A stretch of 64,000 nt of DNA from Chimonanthus salicifolius (GCA_013350335.1 CM023534.1:24323302-24387301); one strand, 5' to 3'. Counted from the first letter of the stretch, positions 1 through 12,312 are shown. The notes: generated by a model not told the origin, from the letters alone. Program-made: numbers and translations.

Positions 1-844
1 TGATAGATCTGGTCTTGTGCCTCAGCCACCATAGAACCTATACATGAGGGAGTGTTTTAAAATACAAGTATCTCTCGCCTTTTAACGGGTAAGTGCAATT
101 TCTACCTACAAAGATGGGCATTTCAAAAGAAATTGCTATAATTTAAAGGGATACTTGGAAAGGAAAGCACAAAGGTACAATCAAGTAAAACCTATGCCTA
201 AAAAACATCCACCAATAACTAACCTTAAAAGAAATCAAAGGAAGGTGGACGAAAGACACAACTCTTTGTTAAGACAGATGAATCATGTCTTAAAAGAGTT
301 GATGGATCCCAAGGTTGGTCATCAAAGGCATGATGGTAGGGGTGTGTATGCAACACCAAATGCCACAATCTTTGTACCTAGGAGATAGACCACTAATCAT
401 GTTTTGTTTTGGTTTAAGATTTATCTTAGACCACTACAAATGGACTCACAAGAGACCATGTGAGTTCACATAGCAGAAAAGTATTGTGACATGAAGAGAG
501 AAAAATTAGCTAACCAAAAGTCTAGAATGTACTCTTCCTGTCTATAGTACAAATTATGCTTGGAAAGTCATACATTCCATTTAAAGTATTTTGAATTGTA
601 TGTGTTTTGGAATGTGATTTTTTTATTGTGTACATGTTTAATGATTTGATGTATTATGTTTGGCATATCTATGCATTAGAATAAATCTATGTATGGCGTG
701 CTTATAATAAGATTTCATCAAGTTGTAAAAATCAAAGATGATTGCTCTGCAATCTAAACCTCTTGGTATAAACAACATGTCAGTAAATAGACTGGTCGGT
801 GTGATAGACATGTTGGTACTGTGCTAAATCTAGCACTGTAGAAA
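1..844. other. Unclassified repeat-like DNA left of element A
   Basis: No recognisable gene. It holds one short open frame (155-388, +, 77 codons, very basic, ending in a GRGVYATPNATIFVPRR tail) that I do not recognise; its composition resembles a fragment of a retroelement protein but no catalytic motif is visible. The stretch continues on the far side of element A at 4143, because 840-844 (agaaa) is the target duplicated at 4138-4142. It may belong to the same Sirevirus-like element as 4143-7903, but nothing in the sequence proves that. Confidence 0.3.
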
Positions 845-3800
845 TGTAATACCCCGACCCAAATTAGTGTCTAATTATGTGAATTTACGTGTTAATTGTG
901 ATTATTGACCCGTTAATCTAAAAGATTAATCAGTGTGCTTTGTTTAGAGTCAAAGTTTGACTCAACCCGAGTGGATTCGACTCGTTTAAAGTGTAGTGGG
1001 AAAGTTGAAATTATCTAAACTTTTTCCGGCTGAGATCCTTAAAATAATCTGTGTTTGGAAAATAAATTATTTGAGGTATTTAAATTCTCGAATTTCACTC
1101 ATAGATTTAGTTTTAAAATTCTAAGTCTAAAGAATTTTCCCAACTGACATTTTGATTTGTAGAAGTGTGGATTTTGATTTGTCAGGGGTGTCCCTATTTT
1201 ATAAAAAGTAAATTTCCAAATGTTTAAGAGTGTCAAACATCTTGAAATTTTGGAGTGTTTTTGTCAGTGAAAATTGTTTGACCCAACTGTAAAGTCAAAA
1301 ATTTTACAAGGTGTTATTTTAATTTTAAAATTTAGTATTTAAAATTATTAAGTTTTAATGTATCTAAAAGTGTGTTATTTTTTAAAAGGTTAAGGTAAAT
1401 GCTATTAAGCTATGGAGTAGCATAGGTTGGGTGGTTGGTGGAAATTCAATGTCACCGTTGTTTTTTAAAAGAGAGTAAAGTGAAGAGAGTCGGTGGAAAG
1501 GTAAAGGAAAAAAAAAAAAATATTTACCCCTCTCCTTTTCTATTCAGTTTCCTCTTTCAAAAGGAAGTTTCTTTCTTTTCTTCTCTTCTCTCTCACGGTG
1601 TGTGCGCAAGCGTTGCAGCCACTTCTTTCAGGTGAGTTTTATTTGGTTGTTTTAATTATTTATTCTAGCTTTGGTATATTAAGTTATTACAGTTTTGATT
1701 TAAATTCAGTTTTTATTTTTATTTAATATTTCAGTTTTTTTTTTTGTAAAGGCCGCCATTCCATCACTTGGGTTTTTATTTAAATATATTACTTATTATG
1801 AAATTATCAGATTATGCAAATATCTAGTTTAGTTGGTTTTATTAAAATTTGATCACAATTTAGATTGGGGATATTTTAAAACTCATTATTCTTTTTCCTC
1901 TTCCTCTTATCTCTCTTCTATGTTTTTTTCCTTCTCTGAGGTGTTGCTTGGGGCAGCACCGCCCCATCTCAGTTTAGCACCTTGGGTGCTCGTATGTTCA
2001 AATCTCCATTCATTTGAGTTTTATTTTGTTACCACCAATATTTTAGAAATTAATAGTTTATCTATTAGATTAAATCTTATCATTTTAGTTATTATGTTGT
2101 TTAATTATTTATGTTGAGATTTTAACACCTTTAAATAACAAGGTGGTGTTTTTTTTTAGATAAAGTTGTATCCTATTTGTAACTCACAGGTTTTTATGCA
2201 AGAATGTTATTTTAGTTTTAATTTAGTGGGTCTTTTTTTTATAATCAAATATATTGTTTTTTAAAAGGGACTTTCCATCTCTCTCTATCCCTTGGTTGGG
2301 AATGGGAATGTTTTGACATTCATTCACCTCAAGTATACTCAAGGTGTTGTATACTTAAAATCATCCACCACTTTGGGTGTTTGATGATTGTGTTAATAAA
2401 AGATAAACTATTATCTTAATTTTAGACGGTGATATTTTAAAAGAGTTATTAAAATTTTATGAATTTTCTTTATTCATTCCTCCAAGAGTCTATCCCAATA
2501 GAACTATGTTCTATCAGTCAGACCCATCGAGTTGTCTGTCGAGTCAACTTAGGTCAATAAATATAGTGTCCAACTCTGTCAATTATCCAATTGAAACAGT
2601 TGGACCGATTCTCTCTCTTCCACACAAATCGAGAAACTCGCATTACTTTGTCAATCAAGGTGAGGAGACTCAACTTAACATGTATAATGGTTATTGTTAA
2701 AACCTATTAGATTTTAGATTGAAAATGGAACCCATAGTATTTTTAAGATGGAAAAGACCAAGTGAGACTCATTGGAAGTCTAGAGGGTGATAGGTTTAAG
2801 GTTTGGACAAAAGAGTGAAAAGTCCAATAACACTGTGATTTATGAAAAAGAACATGTAAATCATGTTAGGATGTATCCATGTGATTTATATATTGGTTAC
2901 ATGAATAGGTGATATATGTGGCCATGATCGTGCATAGAGTTTTGTATGTATGTGTTATACTTATGCTAATAAGTTTGTGCAGGTAATGAGATGAAAACAT
3001 TTTAGGTTATTAAATCCAGACTGGAACCAGTGGATGGTAAGTGAAACTCCATTGTTAAACTCTCGTGGAAAGGTTATATGGAGACAACATATGTGAATGA
3101 TGATTTTATATTATTTCTGTGTTTATGGATAATTGATAGATAATATACATGTTAATGTATACGCACACACTTGTACATTCGGTCAAGCTCTTGCAAGATG
3201 CTGCATTCTGTCTGCCTTGACTTAATGCATTCGAGGATGAATGGAATTCCTCGATAAGGTTGAGTGGGATACCCTGGACCGGTACAGTTGGGGTTGAGTG
3301 GATACCTCAATGGGGTTGAGTGGGATACCCCAGTGTATTAGAAGTTTCGTTGTAACCTTTTAAAGGATAGATATGATTTGTTTGATTATCATGTGTTAAA
3401 CATGCATTGTGTTATTGATATTATGAGTATATGCGTGAGTATGCATGGGTGCATATGCCATTGTGTTCTAAGTATTTTCCTCATAGACTGCATTGTTAAT
3501 TTGATATTCTAAAAATTTGGAGGGATTTGTTAATTTGAGATCTCTTCACTCGGCTAGAGCTTACATCTCTTACAATGTAGGTCATGTATTTGATGTGGGA
3601 AATGAAGAATCCCTCTGCGGTGCTTAGGAGTCAGAATCTAGTGCTGATCGAGGGTAGGATTTATGTTTGTTTAGTTTTATATTAAAATCATGTAAATATT
3701 AGGTGATTATGCCACTTGTGACATAAAGACCTTGTGTATAAGTCATATATTGTGTAATATGATAATATGAGGTATAATTGATTGTATTGTGGTGTGCATT

Positions 3801-4137
3801 TTGGATTTCGACTGTCGAAACGGGGAAGAACCGAGTGTGCAGCATCAACCTAGACAACACATTTGCTATCAGGGGCGAAGCATCGCCACTGGTATTGGGT
3901 TGCCAAAGGGCACTGATGATGGATCGCCCAGGTTTGATCTTGTTGGGAAGTCAATGTAGAGTTGAAATTTATTTGAGCTTTGATGTGTCGAATCACACGC
4001 GTTGTCCACATGATCATGTGGGCCATTTTCTATGGGCTTTGATCGATAAAGGCCCATGGACTTGTAGTGTTTGGATTAGTTTAAAAAAAAAAAAATTAGT
4101 CGCATTCTGAGTTCACATCCTGGGACGGGGCGTGACA
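845..4137 (+). mobile_element. Element A: 3.3 kb solo-LTR-like element, TSD agaaa
   Basis: Starts TGTAATACCCCGACCC and ends GGACGGGGCGTGACA, so it has TG...CA ends with an imperfect terminal inverted motif. It is flanked by a perfect 5-bp direct repeat, agaaa (840-844 and 4138-4142), as integrase-mediated insertion leaves. There is no gag, pol, primer-binding site or polypurine tract inside, so a solo LTR of a large-LTR retrotransposon is the simplest reading. A T/A-rich interior, a short run of direct repeats around ggttgagtgggatacc (about 3258-3330) and an A-tract 45 bases before the end (4083-4095) are visible. The open frames inside (1435-1635, 1833-2117, 3778-4110) look spurious. It shares its ends, but not the TTCGGCCAT hairpins, with elements B, C and D. 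Confidence 0.8.
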
Positions 4138-4488
4138 AGAAATGGGCGAAAACTATCAAAAAATACGACTTGTAGATGGAATCGACATTCGGTGAGACAG
4201 AAAGTTTGAATTAAAAAGGGACCCTTTCTGTGGAAACGACAATTCATTCGAAATTGTCATCTCCCCTCTCGCGAAGGTCTGGTGGTCCCTTCTTCTCCTC
4301 CCGTACTCTGGACCAGTCGATAGGACCTCTCGGAGTGATTCCATGCCGGAAACCATAAGGCTTTTGCTCTTTGCGTTCCTAGAAGCTAGAAAATCACCCT
4401 TTTTATGATTCTTCTAAATCAGGTTAAGCTTAGTCTTCAGCTCATCCACTTTCGAACTACTGGTTGAGGATCTCCTCTAGGAAAAATC

Positions 4489-5049
4489 ATGCCTAGAAAG
4501 ATGGCAGCTAAGACACGTCCTAAGCCCTCTGTAGAACGAGGATATACCAACTGTGGCAGTCGATGGGCCAAACAAACCAAAAGGTCAGCCTCTCGGTCTT
4601 GCCCTGGGTTGAGCTCTGAAAATCTTGCATATGTTCAAGATCAACAGGAAATCCAACCAAGTGTGGAAGAGGATCCGCTCGTTGACAAAGGTGTCATCCT
4701 CGTCGAAGAACAATGTAGAGAAGATACAGAAGAGGAGAATGGCCCTAGAGCTAATAATGAAGACCATGTCATTATCTCTGATAACAACAGTGAGGAGGAA
4801 AGTCTCGGTTCAGAGGATTTTTGGAGAGACTCTGAGGAAGAAGAAAAATACGAATACCCCTCTCAAGAAAATTTCAATCTGGGCAGAAGGGTCTTCAAAC
4901 TAGAAAGGAGAATGGACTATCTTGAAAAAAGTCTAGATAGTATCAGGTTGACTGTCCAGGATCTAGTCTCTGCTGTCTCCCTCTCTGACAGAGTTCCAGA
5001 TTCTTTGTCTCCTTCTCCTCCAGCACCTCCTCAAGATGGCCCTACTTAG
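4489..5049 (+). CDS. Hypothetical acidic coiled-coil protein in retroelement 3' region
   Basis: A 186-codon frame starting MPRKMAAKTRPKP. Residues 1-45 are basic; residues 60-125 are strongly acidic with E/D runs; residues 130-165 (NLGRRVFKLERRMDYLEKSL...) form heptads compatible with a coiled coil; the tail is proline and serine rich (SPSPPAPPQDGPT). There is no signal peptide or membrane segment. Its position between decayed upstream DNA and the polypurine-tract cluster of a Sirevirus-like element matches where that lineage carries an extra (sometimes env-like) ORF, but I see no transmembrane helix to support an envelope role. It could equally be a gag remnant. Function unknown. Confidence 0.4.
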   Translation: MPRKMAAKTRPKPSVERGYTNCGSRWAKQTKRSASRSCPGLSSENLAYVQDQQEIQPSVEEDPLVDKGVILVEEQCREDTEEENGPRANNEDHVIISDNNSEEESLGSEDFWRDSEEEEKYEYPSQENFNLGRRVFKLERRMDYLEKSLDSIRLTVQDLVSAVSLSDRVPDSLSPSPPAPPQDGPT

Positions 5050-6253
5050 GATAGTTTTTCATGTTCTTTGTCTTTGAAATACTATATGTTTTGATATTTT
5101 GTCTAAGCATCAATGACGCCCCTTCTCAAAACCATATGTACTCAATGCACATTTGTTTATCAATGAAATGATATGGTTTGATTTAGTATGATGTGTGTAC
5201 TACTGTGTTTGTATGCCTTCTATCACTAAATCTATGTTTAACATGGTTTTGTTAAATAGACTAACATACAGATTTGAACGAGTTGGTTTTGTATTGGCAT
5301 GTTAGGGAGATAGGGATCGAGCTGTGATGCTACACATCCTTGAAGAATGGGGGAACACAAAATATGTGTTGTTTAGCACCTGTCACTGCTCATGACAAAG
5401 TAGGGAGGAAGGCTGACACAATCTTGAAAGAAAGCTTGATGAAAATTGAACTTAGAGGCAGCTAAGTTTGTGGGAGATGTGAATTGAAAAAGCTAGAGAA
5501 GGTAACCCTTAAGAATGGAGGAGAAGACTCCAACAATGGAAGCTAAGACCCCAATAGGAGAACACCTTTAAGACAACACAAATCTTAAAGGGAAAGAAGA
5601 AGAAAAACGTTAATGCATTGAAAATTTGCATTGTACTGAAGGGAAGATCAATGGTTGAACGTGTAAGTAAAACACATTGATAAATGGATAGAAAGGGTTT
5701 GGATATGAACTCATGGAAACACTAAATGCAAGAAGCATGGGGGAGTACTTGAAATCATATCTTTGTTTGTCTACTAAACCTTTCTCACAAAATGGGGGAG
5801 AAATTAGTTGAAGCTGTAAGCACTAATCATGGGAGAGTGTATGGTGAAGTCGAAGTGCTTGGACATCTATAAAAAGAACCTCTATAGAGAGAGAGAGCCA
5901 TAAAGGGGAGAAATATGTAGAAGTAGCCAATTGACTGGGAAGTGTTGGTGGCTAGGAAATCATTGGTTAATGGGGGAGAATGAATGCTAATCTAGTTTAG
6001 TCCATGGATGCATATTTATGTTTTGGACTAACTCCTCTAATGATTTTTCAAGTGTTGCTTGCTTATGTGCTTAAACAAGAAACATGATTTAAAGCAAGTT
6101 AAACAAGAATATGTGAAGATCATAGTCTTGTTTTTCCATTTGAATATGTACATGTAATTGATGTAATATTTTATTCAAATATGATTTAATAAGGGTGGGC
6201 TTGTTACTGAGTTAGCTTCTAGGTTTTATCATGAAATTGACAAAAGGGGAGAT
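5050..6253 (+). other. Non-coding 3' region with repeated polypurine-tract-like motifs
   Basis: There is no credible ORF. At least six G-rich purine blocks of the form (a)tgggggag occur between 5345 and 6253, and the last one, aaaaggggagat, immediately precedes the LTR start TGTTAATGC at 6254 and is the likely functional plus-strand primer. The upstream copies are decayed or decoy tracts. Confidence 0.5.
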
Positions 6254-7903
6254 TGTTAATGCTTAAGGTCCCTAAGTTTGTCAATTCCATGACTCGTGAA
6301 GAAGCACTTGCTAGAAGCTTCAAGACTCAAGATGATTAAGAATTAAGATCACGCTCCACCAGATTGAAACTCATTGTTATGGCAATCACAAAATAAGTTT
6401 TTGGCCATAGATGACTTTAGGTGATACCCACACCTTAGAGTGAATCATTCCTAGGCTTAGTTGAATAAATGATGAAATCATTAAAAGCCTACATAGGAAG
6501 TTGGACAATGAATTCAAATCCAACTTGGAAATATGTACTTGGTTTCACTTTCAACTCGACCAGTCACTCTCACCGACCCCTCGGTGGAGACAAGATCGAC
6601 CCATCGTGGTCAAAGACTGGTTGGCCAGATTGATAGAAATTCTGGAACATTGAACTGTCATTCTGGGAAAGGCTCTAACTGAGAGTCTCGTATGCACCGA
6701 CCCCTCAGTGATGAACTTAAACGACCCCTCGTGGTCGACAACTCATCGGTAAAGGAATTGTGAGTTCTAGACTGTGAACTCAAGTGGGCTCTCGAAGAAA
6801 AAAACTTCTCGATATATCAAGACCGATCGAGAGTACCAAGACCGACCTTTCGGTAAAGGGAGACAAGTCATTCTGGGTAAGACAGGTTTCTAGATTTGAA
6901 ACTACTGTCAGCATGGTGTTGCCCCAGATCGAGACACTCGTATGGACAGACCTCCAGTGCCATGACTGTCGACCCATCAACGATACCGACCTGTTGATCG
7001 AGAAGTAATTATACCATTGAGAGTGCATTTAATGCTCACCGATCGCGTGGTTGAGCTGTAATAAGTATGAAAATCGACCTATCGGTGCCACCGACCTGTC
7101 GATACTAGATAGTCTAAAAAACTGTTAAAATTGCTCTATAAATATGAGTGTTGTGAGATCATTTTATCATCTTCCTTGAACTGAGAAGAGTCATACAGTC
7201 TAAGGAACGATCAACACTCTTGTACTGAGAATCATAAATAACCAATCTATTGATTGGGTTTGAAAGTGAGAAAGAGAGGAGGAAATAAAAAACTTAAACT
7301 AGGAAACCTTTGGTAAAACCAGTTTCTTTGTCACCTTGAAATTGTGATTGTTTTAAGACGGCTAAAAGGAGGAATGTCGGCACACATTGGGTGGGATCTT
7401 CAAGAAGCACACATCAATGAGAAAGAGCTTCAAAGGCAAGTGCTTATTGGTTTTAATTTTGTTTTTAAAACCTTTGTCCCGAAAGTGGAATAAGGAGGAT
7501 TTGCTCCGAAACCACTTTAAAAAACTCTAGAGCGCCTTCTCTGGCACAGTCGTGGGTGGAATTCCCAGTCGATTGAGTGAGGTGTAATTCATATTCTAAC
7601 TGTGAGGGTGTAAGTCCCCACTTAGTGAATTTGGGGATAGCTCAAGCTTGAGTGAGTCCTAACAGTGGATGTAGGTTGGCGAATCGAGCCACTATATATG
7701 TTGTGTCCTTATGTTTATGGTGTTAGAGTTATTTTCTTGTGTTGATTGTTTAATCACATTTGCTAACACACACTCGATTGTTATATCTGTTGCGCTTAAA
7801 TTAAACAATCAAGTAATCTTAAAAAGGACCAATGATTTTAGATTAACCTATTCACCCCCCCTCTAGGTCAATCGTGTTGTACTAGCTCCCAAGGGAACTT
7901 TCA
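6254..7903 (+). repeat. Sirevirus-like copia LTR, forward copy
   Basis: It begins TGTTAATGCTTAAGG right after a polypurine tract and ends ...AAGGGAACTTTCA at 7903. A TATA box (tataaata, 7137-7144) marks the likely U3/R border. The U3 half carries many short 'accgacc...tcggt' and 'gagtctcgtatgc' type direct repeats. The segment before the end, with a run of C (7854-7861) and 'ctctaggtc', is typical of copia LTR ends. No primer-binding site follows, so this is a 3' LTR or the end of a broken element. It is the forward partner of the inverted partial LTR at 8090-8988. Confidence 0.6.
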
Positions 7904-8089
7904 CTTTCTTAGTTTATTATCATCTCCCCTCTCTCTCTCTCACAAACTAAATCTATATGATTGGTTGTATTAGATTCCCCAAGTGTAGGCACAAGAGAGA
8001 GTGATTCTTTTGTTGGCCCATGTTTAAGCTCACTAATAATGATGATAGTCCAACCGATTTGCCAAAGGATACCAATTTTTTGCACAAAG
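7904..8089. other. Spacer between inverted LTRs
   Basis: AT- and CT-rich spacer (ctctctctctc at 7932-7941). No gene or TSD that I can recognise; it may be the diverged remainder of the minus-strand LTR. Confidence 0.3.
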
Positions 8090-8988
8090 ATTGGTATTTA
8101 TAGACAAGGCAACCAGTTTCTACAACGGTCATGTACAAACAGGTCGGGCGCACCGAGGGGTCGGTAACTAAAAATATAACCGTTCAACAACCGACCGTTG
8201 AGCATTAAATGCACTCCCAACGGTATAATTCTTTCCCGGTCGACAGGTCGGTGTCGCCAATGGGTCAACAGTCATGACACCTATAGATTGGTCCATACGA
8301 GAGGCTCGGTTTGGGGCAACACGATGCTGACAGAGTTTCAAGACAAAAACTAGTCATACCTAGACCGACTTGTCGCCCTTTACTGAGGAGTTGGTCCTAG
8401 TACTCTCGATCGTTCTTGAACTACCAATATGTCTATTTTCTCGAGAGTCCACTTGAGTTTTAAGTCCAGAACTCACTAGTCTTCATCAAAGAGTCATTCA
8501 CCATGATGGGTCGTTTTAGCCTTTCACCGAGGGTTCATTGCATACGAGACGCTCGATCAGAGGCACACCAAGAATGATAGTTCTATGGTCCAAAACCTCT
8601 ATAAAACTGGCCGACCAGCCTTTGACCACGATGGGCCGATCCTGTCTCCACCGATGGGTCAATCAGAATGACTGGTGGAGCTGATAGTGAAACCAAATAC
8701 ATATTTCCAAGTTGGGTTCCAATTCACTGTCAAGGTTCCTCTCTAAGCTTTTAATGATTTTACCATTTGTTTAACTAAGCCTATGAATGATCCTCTTAAG
8801 GTGTGGATACCACGTAAAGTCATTTATGGCCAAATATCTGTTTTATGATTGACATAATGATGAGCTTCAATCCGGTGGAGCATGATCTTCAATCTTGATC
8901 ATCTTGAGTTTTCAAGCTTCTACCAAGTGCTTCTTCTCGAGTCATGGAATTGACAAACTTAGGAACTTGGTAAGCCGGGGCACTAACA
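8090..8988 (-). repeat. Partial Sirevirus-like LTR, inverted copy
   Basis: Read on the minus strand from 8988 (tgttagtg...) it follows the U3 part of the 6254 LTR in order: the aagtttgtcaattccatgactcg block (8943-8966), the ccaccggattgaagctc block, the tggaaatatgtatttggt block (about 8690-8715), the gagtctcgtatg blocks, and a matching TATA box (tataaata on the minus strand, 8095-8102). Similarity fades just beyond the TATA box, so the R/U5 part is lost or replaced. Its U3 start abuts the copia gag remnant at 8989, which is not a normal element end, so this is a rearranged junction. Confidence 0.6.
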
Positions 8989-9027
8989 CAGTCAATCTAT
9001 CACAGCCGTCCATTCCCTTCATCAAAG

Positions 9028-9894
9028 GTATGAACTATGACTCTTGGAGCAAAAAAGATGCAAACTCTATTCAAATCTCAAGATCTTCGGGAATTGGTGG
9101 AGAAAGGCTATGATGAAGTTGAGTTCTTCACTAATAGTTTGAAGGATCATGGCAAAAAAGACAACAAAGCTCTTTTCATCATCCAACAATTTGTGGATGA
9201 ACCCATTTTTTCCACAAATTGCAGCTACCTCAAGATCAAAAGAGGCTTGGGATACACTACAGAAGGCTTACAAAGGCAGTGCCAAGGTATTGATGGTCAA
9301 ACTTCAACGCTTCGTAGAAAATTTGAAACTCTCTACATGAAGGATGGTGATAGCATGCATGACTACTTTTCTAGTTTGCTAGAAATTGTAAATCAGATGA
9401 CAGTGTATAGAGAAAAATTATCTGATCAAAGAATTGTTGAAAAAATTCTTAGAAGTTTGCCCATGAAATATGATCATGTTGTGATTGCTATTGAGGACTC
9501 AAAAGATTTGACCACTCTTTCAGTTGATGAATTGCTTGGATCTCTTCAATCACATGAAGAAAGATTGAATAGATCTCATGAGAATTTAGTTGAAAATGCA
9601 TTTTATACTAAATTGAATTTCTCCAAAAGAGATTCAAGCAATAGAAATTCAGCCAACAACGGGCGTGGAGGCCATTCTTCTAGAGGAAGAAGAGGTGGAG
9701 GTCGATTTGGTGGGTATAACCAACGTAAGGGCAAAAGCAACAACCATCATAATGGTGAATGCAATGAGGAAGGAGAAAGGAAAAAGCCCCAATGTTATTA
9801 TTGTAAAAAGTTTGGCCATATTAAGAAATATTGTCGGCTAAAAGAAAAACAAGCCAAATTTGTTGAGGAAAAAAGGAAAGGAAAAGAAAGATAG
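9028..9894 (+). pseudogene. gag: Copia gag with CCHC zinc knuckle, frameshifted
   Basis: Nucleocapsid/capsid precursor of the copia element. The start motif MNYDSWS at 9028 is in one frame, and a one-base change in the A-run near 9047 moves the rest into the frame of the long ORF 9037-9894. The UBN2-type gag domain is seen as ...QDLRELVEKGYDEVE, then FETLYMKDGDSMHDYF, then ILRSLPMKYDHVV. The middle part, LWMNPFFPQIAA...SKEAWDTLQKAYKGS, is found only in another frame (9149-9340), so the long ORF has a pair of compensating frameshifts with about 40 wrong residues between them. The C-terminal CCHC knuckle CYYCKKFGHIKKYC (about 9793-9834) follows a Gly/Arg-rich stretch. Confidence 0.8.
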
Positions 9895-9953
9895 AGGAGA
9901 ACAATGAACATTTATTTTTTTCATGCTACTCTGCTAATGAACGTTCTGCATAT

Positions 9954-11160
9954 GTGTGGTACATAGATAGCGGATGTAGCAATCACATGACATGGGATAT
10001 TGAAGCCTTCATCAATTTGGACCGATCCGTGACCAGAAAAGTGAAAATGGGAGATGGAAATGTACGTGATGCACAAAGCAAAGGTCTTACAAAAACAAAT
10101 TCTTGTGGAATTAGCACCATAAAGAATGCTTTATATGTGCCTAATTTGGACAAAAGTTTGCTTAGTGTTGGACAACTTATGATAGATGGGTACTCTCTTG
10201 TATTTGAGGACTCTAAGTGTTTGGTGTTTAATGATAAAACTAAGAAAGATTTATTGGCTGAAATTCCCATGGCCAAAAGCAAGATTTTTTCCTCTTAGTC
10301 TTGATCATGGTGAGAAACATGCATTAAAAGTGTCTTAATGGATGATAATTGGCTATGGCATCATAGATTTGGCCATTTGAGTTTGAAGAGCTTATCATTT
10401 TTGTCAAAAAATAATATGGTCAATGGTTTACCTTCCATTAAATTAGATGACAACATATGTGAAAGTTGCATAAAAGAAAAACATCACAGAGATCCATTTT
10501 CAAAAAAATGTGCACGAAGGGCCTCAAAATCAATTGGGTTGGTACATGCTGATTTGTGTGGTCCAATGCAAACCCTGTCATTCAACAACAATAAATATCA
10601 TGCTGTGTTTGTGGATGATTTCAGTAAGATGACTTTGGTATATTTTGTTAAAGAGAAATCATATGCGCTACATATTTTTCAAAAATTCAAAGCATATGTT
10701 GATAACCAAAGTGGGTATGCATTGAAAACACTATGTACCAATAGTGGTGGACAATTTACATCAAAAGAATTTACTGACTTTTGTGAAAAAGAAGGTATTT
10801 GCAGGCAATTGACAACAAACTACACACCTCAACAAAATAGCGTAGCAGAGAGGAAGAATATAAGTTTAGTGGAAATGGCCAAAAGTATGCTTAAGGCCAA
10901 AAAATTGGCAAATTCTTTTTGGGCTTAAGCGGTGCATACTGCAGCATACATTCTCAATCGAAGTTCCACTTCATATGTGCAAGGTATGACCCCTTTTGAA
11001 GCTTGGAGTGGATAGAAGCCTAAGGTAAATCATATGAAGGTATTTGGCTCAATTGCTTAAGTCCATGTTTCATCTCAAAGAAGGCAAAAATTAGATGACA
11101 ATAGTTTGAAATGCATATTTGTGGAGTATAGTGTTGAATCTAAAGCCTATCGTTTGTATG
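9954..11160 (+). pseudogene. pol: Copia pol part 1: protease, GAG-pre-integrase, integrase (broken)
   Basis: The protease active site is in WYIDSGCSNHMTWD (Asp-Ser-Gly) at the start of the frame 9954-10298. The next frame, 10338-10928, starts with the GAG-pre-integrase domain (WHHRFGHLSLKSL, then CESCIKEKHHRDPF) and continues into the integrase core (HADLCGPM..., VDDFSKMTLVYF, TPQQNSVAERKN, with the expected Glu in AERKN). The expected Asp-Gly before the second catalytic region reads Asn-Ser (TNSGGQFTSKEF), which would remove an integrase acidic residue. Stops at 10296, 10926 and further ones near 11015 and 11057 break the frame. The reading stops at RLYV, where element B is inserted. Confidence 0.8.
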
Positions 11161-11828
11161 TGTAATGCCCCGCCCTTTTCCACCCTTCCGAAAATCAGAG
11201 TCTAATTCTTTTTTTTTTTATAATAAGTAAAGTGGAAGAGAGCGGGGAGCGTCACAACACGAGCTAAGTCCGGACTTCCAAAGTCCGACCCTTAACTGGC
11301 CACCCATGTGTGCATGGACTAAGCCCATGAAAACCGATCCACACATGGTACTAAATAAAACTTGCGAAATATACATAACTGATTGCGGAATAAATCAAAC
11401 ATGCGGAATAACAATAGGATGACAATCCTATTCCATATGAGATAGCAAAGTACAAGTCCTAACCACAATAATTTAAATTAAATATCCAACTCAAAACAAA
11501 CCAAACCATAGCAGTATCCTACGTTATTACATATCCATATGAAAGTATCCAAACGTCAATAAGTAAATTCCATTCCAACACCCAAGCTCCTATGCTTAGC
11601 TTCCTTCGTGATCCTCGGCCTTTCCCTTTCCTGCATCTTCCACTAAGGATAGAAATAGGGCGTTAGATCAACACGCCCAGTAGGTCTTCCGATTAGGGTT
11701 ACCACAAGGTTAGTATAAAAACATGCATATAACATATAATACATGATCAACTAAATACTTACAAAACAATGCTATGTATGTATGCACATGTAATGAGTCC
11801 CACCCATCACAATTATACATAGCCATCA

Positions 11829-11936
11829 CTTGACGGGATTCTCATCGTCAAGGTAACCCACAGCGTTCTTTCATTTCCTCTTGATGGGACTCTCATCATC
11901 AAGTTATTCCTCCTGGTGGGACTCTCATCACCTAAG
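11829..11936 (-). repeat. Stem-loop array in element B (three units)
   Basis: Three hairpins with short loops: CTTGACG/CGTCAAG at 11829-11852, CTTGATG/CATCAAG at 11880-11903, and GGTG/CACC at 11915-11932. The loop on the element sense strand is close to atgagartccc in all three, while the arms differ by paired changes. Equivalent arrays are in element C (26273-26500) and element D (42442-42654). Confidence 0.7.
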
Positions 11937-12312
11937 GAGGCCCCACAGTTGCATCACGGACATTCCGACGGAGTGTGGGCTCCGGTTTTCATATTCATCA
12001 CCCCATGCCATGCATGAGATGTCAATGAGTACATGCCATTTGTAAATAAATCTTAACATTCAAATCCCATTTGAAACATAATACTTTAACACAAATAACT
12101 CATCAAAATCAACATAAAAATAGTAAGTATAATATGTGGTTACAAAAAGGGAGGAAACCTACTTAAAAGTCACTTAAATGTCCGTTCTTCTTAACCGTCA
12201 CCCGTTCACGACTCGTGCACCGTTCAAGGAGTCTCGATACCTTATTTATATAACAGCAAGTCAAGGTACTAATCATTTAATTTCCATTTAAATCTAAGTC
12301 TCAAAAACCACC

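Larger units (their letters stand above)
4143..6253 (+). mobile_element. 3' internal region of a Sirevirus-like copia element
   Basis: This stretch lies directly upstream of an LTR that starts at 6254 and contains repeated polypurine-tract-like motifs: gggggaaca near 5347, gggggagta near 5741, gggggagaa near 5794 and 5971, ggggagaaa near 5905, and the final aaaaggggagat at 6242-6253 that abuts the LTR. Multiple polypurine tracts before the 3' LTR are an established trait of Sireviruses (a Ty1/copia lineage). No integrase, reverse transcriptase or RNase H is left; only the ORF at 4489-5049 is open. Assignment to Sirevirus is inference from layout. Confidence 0.5.

Noticed and set aside
1435..4110. 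Several open frames of 60-110 codons inside element A
   Set aside because: Low complexity, no start context or domain, and inside a solo-LTR-like element.
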